Positions 61,537 through 64,000 of a stretch of 64,000 nucleotides of DNA are shown here, in pieces. The notes beneath the pieces were generated by a model. It was not told where the DNA came from. It saw only the letters and a list, made by a program, of their open reading frames with translations, and searched no databases. The stretch is from Pseudoxanthomonas sp. NC8 (GTDB lineage: Bacteria; Pseudomonadota; Gammaproteobacteria; Xanthomonadales; Xanthomonadaceae), in contig CP060419.1 of the NCBI GenBank assembly GCA_025232375.1, positions 2,913,001-2,977,000 of the forward strand, given 5' to 3'. Numbering within the stretch: position 1 is the stretch's first letter; each line of letters opens with the position of its first letter. Position numbers and translations under genes: made by a program.

Positions 61537-62572
61537 GTAAGGCAGGAATCGACCAGCCGGGCGAACGCCTCGCCGCCGCGGATCGGGTCCGCCGCTGGGA
61601 GGCCAAGGCGCGCAGCGATCTCCCCATCGCGCGCTGTGCCTCGGCCTCTCCCAGCTTCCCCGTATTGAGGCTCACGCCGGCGCAGCGGATCGACGGATTG
61701 GTCCGCGCACCGAGGCGCAGGACCAGGTCGATGCTCTCCTCCAGCGATGGCACCCGGTAATCGGGATGCCCGAGCATGTATTCGCGCCCCGGCTCGTGGC
61801 ACACCACCACCACGTCCGGCTGGCTGCCGTGCAGCAGCGCCAGCGACACCCCGGCATAGGCCGGGTGCGACAGCGAGCCTGGCCTTCGATCACGTCCCAG
61901 TGCGCCGGATCGGCATCGGGCGAAAGGGTCTCGGCCGCGCCCGCGGCGAAGTCGGCAACGACCGCGTCCATCGGAATTCCCTCGCCGGCGATCAGGATGC
62001 CAGTCTGCCCGGTTGCCCGGAAATCCGCATCGACTCCGCGCGCGCGGAATTCGCCGGCCAGCGCCAGCGCCGTGTACTTCTTGCCCAGCGCACAGTCGGT
62101 ACCCACCGTGAGCAGGCGGCGGCCGCTGCGCTTGCGGCCGCTTGCCACCGGCAGTCCCGCTGGCGGTTCGCGCACGTCGATCAGGCGCCGGCCATGGGGC
62201 AGGGCGACATTGCGCAGCGATTCGATCCCGGACAGGCGTGCGTGCATGCCACCGACCAAGGTCCAGTCCGGCCTGCAGCGCCTCCATCAGCGGCGGCAAC
62301 CATGCGGCGGGGATGCGCCCGCCCGGATTGGCCACGCCGATCACCATCGCGCGCGCTCCGGTAAGGCGCGCCTGCGCCGGTGACAGGAACGGCAGCCCGG
62401 TAGTCACCGAGGCGCCCTCGCAGGCGTACTCGCCGACGCAGCGCTCGCCGGCCCAGTCACGCAGGCCGAACGCGGTCTTCGCATAGCCCGGCTCGGTGGT
62501 GTCGCCGAGGAACAGCAGGTACGGCTGCGGCAACGCGGCGGCTGAGCGCAACACGGGAGCGGCAGTGGACAT
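61533..62572 (-). CDS. DUF1611 (DgcN-like) P-loop protein
   Basis: About 347 codons. N-terminal domain LLFLGDTTEPGYAKTAFGLR, WAGERCVGEYACEGASVTTG; then a P-loop LTVGTDCALGKKYTALALAG typical of DUF1611, FRATGQTGILIAGEGIPMDA, and VVVCHEPGREYMLGHPDYRV. DgcN of this family was reported to N-acetylate D-glutamate in a D-glutamate catabolic route. The ligand here is inferred. Frameshifts near 62260 and 61880. The stop overlaps the permease start (ATGA). Confidence 0.82.
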
Positions 62573-62644
62573 TCGGGCGTGCTCGGGGCCGGTCGGAGGA
62601 TGCGCCGCCCGCAAGGGCCGGCGGCGCGTTCAATCAGGCGCGTT

Positions 62645-62668
62645 CGCCTGGACGCATCCGTCCAGGCG
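62645..62668 (-). terminator. hairpin between the TonB receptor and DUF1611 genes
   Basis: Perfect 10-bp stem (arm CGCCTGGACG, loop CATC) seven bases after the TonB receptor stop. No T tract on the minus strand, so its strength is doubtful; it may trim or partially terminate the receptor mRNA. Both arms contain intact CCWGG. A second GC stem (GCGCCGCC, 62602-62627) follows. Confidence 0.4.
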
Positions 62669-62674
62669 TACTTG

Positions 62675-64000
62675 TCAGAAGCGGACGTCGAATTCGACGC
62701 CGAAGGTCCGCGGCAGGATCGGCACGGCGGTGGCCTGCACGTTCGCGCCGGTCAGCTCGCTGCTGAGCATGTCCAGCGAAGACCAGCCGTCCTCGCCGGT
62801 GGCGTTGTTGACGTAGACGCGCACTTCCCAGGCGCCCTTGCCGAAGCCGGCATACAGGTCGAGCGCGGTATAGCTGCCCAGCGGCAACGGCGCGACGACA
62901 TCCGGCGGGACCAGGTCGGTCGACGGATCGCCCGGGGCGTCACCCGGGTCTGCTCGGTGGTGCCGTTGACGCGTTCGTCGACCCAGCGCAGCGCGCCACC
63001 GAGGTGCCCGCTGAAGCCGGCGCCGGCGGCGAAGGTGTACTCGGCCGTCGCGGGTGGGACCATTCCGGCACATAGGGAATGCTGTCCCCGCCCAGCCCCG
63101 AATTGAGGATGACGTCGTAGCCGTCCTGCGGGACCACGATCGGCTCGAAGTCGCTCTTGAGCCGGGCCTTGGTGTAGACGCCGTTGACGCCCAGCAGCAG
63201 GTTCTCGGTGGCGTGGAACTGCGAGGACAGTTCGACGCCCTCGCTGGAGGCCTCGCCGCCGTTGATAAGGCCGCTGAGTCCGTTGAACGAGGCGGCGACC
63301 TGGATGTCGTCCCAGTCGATCCGGAACGCGGCCATGTCCAGCACCACGCGACGGTCGGCGAACTGCGACTTCAGGCCGAGCTCGTAGCTGGTCAGCATCG
63401 CCGAGTCCACGCTCGAGGGCATGCCCGGGAAGGCCACGTTCGGGCCGCCCGGCTGGTAGCCGGTGGCCACGCGCGCGTACAGCATCGCGTCGTCGGTCAG
63501 CTTGAACTGCGGGCTCAGGCTCCCAGGTGAATACATTTTCGCTGGATTCGCCCGGGCTCTGGCCGATCGGCAGCAGGATGCCGGCGTCGTTGTTCTGGCT
63601 GAACCACTGCTCGTTGCGGGCCTTGGCGCACGCCGGCATCGATCTTGAACCGGTCGTTGATGCGTAAGGAGCCGTTGGCGAAGACGGCGAACTCCTTGTA
63701 GGTGCTCGGCAGGTTGAGCAGCGCCAAAGGGTGCCGTAGAGCTCGTCGTACGGCGCCGGCAGCGCCGTGCCGTCGGCCTGCAGCAGGCGCACGAGCTGGC
63801 TCTGCAGCGCGTCCTCCTTGGTATAGAACGCGCCGATCATCCACTCGAAGGCGCCGCCGCTCTTGGAGGTCAGGCGGAACTCCTGGGTCAGCTTGTCGAG
63901 GTCGAAGTTGTAGCGCATGAAGGAGCTGCCCGGCTCGGGCAGGCCCAGCAGCAGGTTGGCGACTTCGCCGAACTGGACGGTCGTATCGATCTGGTTGATG
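62675..64000 (-). CDS. TonB-dependent outer-membrane receptor, C-terminal part
   Basis: The gene enters from the right edge; about 440 C-terminal codons are seen, without plug domain or TonB box. Beta-barrel strands: MRYNFDLDKLTQEFRLTSKS, FEWMIGAFYTKEDALQSQLV, FAVFANGSLRINDRFKIDAG, MLYARVATGYQPGGPNVAFP, LGLKSQFADRRVVLDMAAFR, with terminal FGVEFDVRF, the usual aromatic end. It is of the iron-complex-receptor type used for many small substrates. Breaks near 62940, 63060, 63525, 63635 and 63725. It is first of the four genes in its strand order. Confidence 0.88.

Noticed and set aside
62602..62627. GC-rich inverted repeat as a second terminator of the TonB receptor gene
   Set aside because: No T tract in either direction and similar GC stems arise by chance here. 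Only the perfect 10-bp hairpin next to the stop was kept, at low confidence.

Overview
The window is a chromosomal segment of a very GC-rich gammaproteobacterium. Gene content and order (pepP-ygfB / zapA-ssrS-ygfA, thiE-hemL, adk with a PPi-type phosphofructokinase, hppA-ppa, and ilvC-ilvG-ilvM-ilvA-leuA-leuB behind a leader peptide) fit the Lysobacteraceae/Xanthomonadaceae (Luteimonas, Lysobacter, Pseudoxanthomonas and relatives). The genus is inferred, not proven. I see no phage, insertion sequence, CRISPR array, tRNA or rRNA.

The sequence is unpolished. Most long genes carry one to several frameshifts, or an in-frame stop that conserved family motifs contradict. Many of these breaks sit where the protein family requires CCAGG or CCTGG, now read as GTAAGG, CTAAGG, CCTTGG, TTATGG or CTATAG. 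I read them as residual basecalling errors at a Dcm-type methylated motif, not as gene decay. Broken housekeeping genes are therefore annotated across the breaks as single CDSs.

Layout. 1-7.3 kb: pepP and ygfB (minus), a GGDEF/EAL protein, a small coiled-coil protein, zapA, 6S RNA, 5-formyl-THF cyclo-ligase, an EVE protein, rpiA, a DUF192 lipoprotein and SirB1. 7.4-10.5 kb: rubredoxin, thiE, hemL and a HAD hydrolase. 10.5-16.9 kb: one giant autotransporter adhesin built of IPT, Ig-like and FN3 modules. 17.4-20.5 kb: a membrane GGDEF/EAL receptor. 20.5-29.4 kb: argD, a Cys/Met-metabolism PLP enzyme, glyoxalase I, an SDR, a DedA-PAP2-LssY membrane protein, a LON-domain protein, mpl and adk. 29.5-36.8 kb: PPi-dependent pfk, an AraC/VOC pair, two unknown exported proteins, the proton-pumping pyrophosphatase hppA and soluble ppa. 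37-47.7 kb: an HDOD protein, a degenerate ion channel, riboswitch-controlled thiC, a soluble chemoreceptor, a GH5 mannanase-like lipoprotein, a gamma-glutamyltransferase and a PhnD-like binding protein.

47.7-58.7 kb is the branched-chain amino acid locus. ilvD faces away from ilvL-ilvC-ilvG-ilvM-ilvA-leuA-(small ORF)-leuB-gdh. A 31-codon leader with a Leu/Val/Ile/Thr codon run is followed by mutually exclusive antiterminator and terminator helices, so classical attenuation is expected. A 22-bp perfect palindrome lies between the divergent units. leuC and leuD are absent here.

58.7-64 kb (minus) holds a TonB receptor, a DUF1611 (DgcN-like) protein, a YkvI-type permease and an exported S12 serine hydrolase. 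The last three are joined by four-base start/stop overlaps. This is the best candidate for an under-described system: uptake and processing of D-amino-acid (D-glutamate) compounds, perhaps wall-derived.
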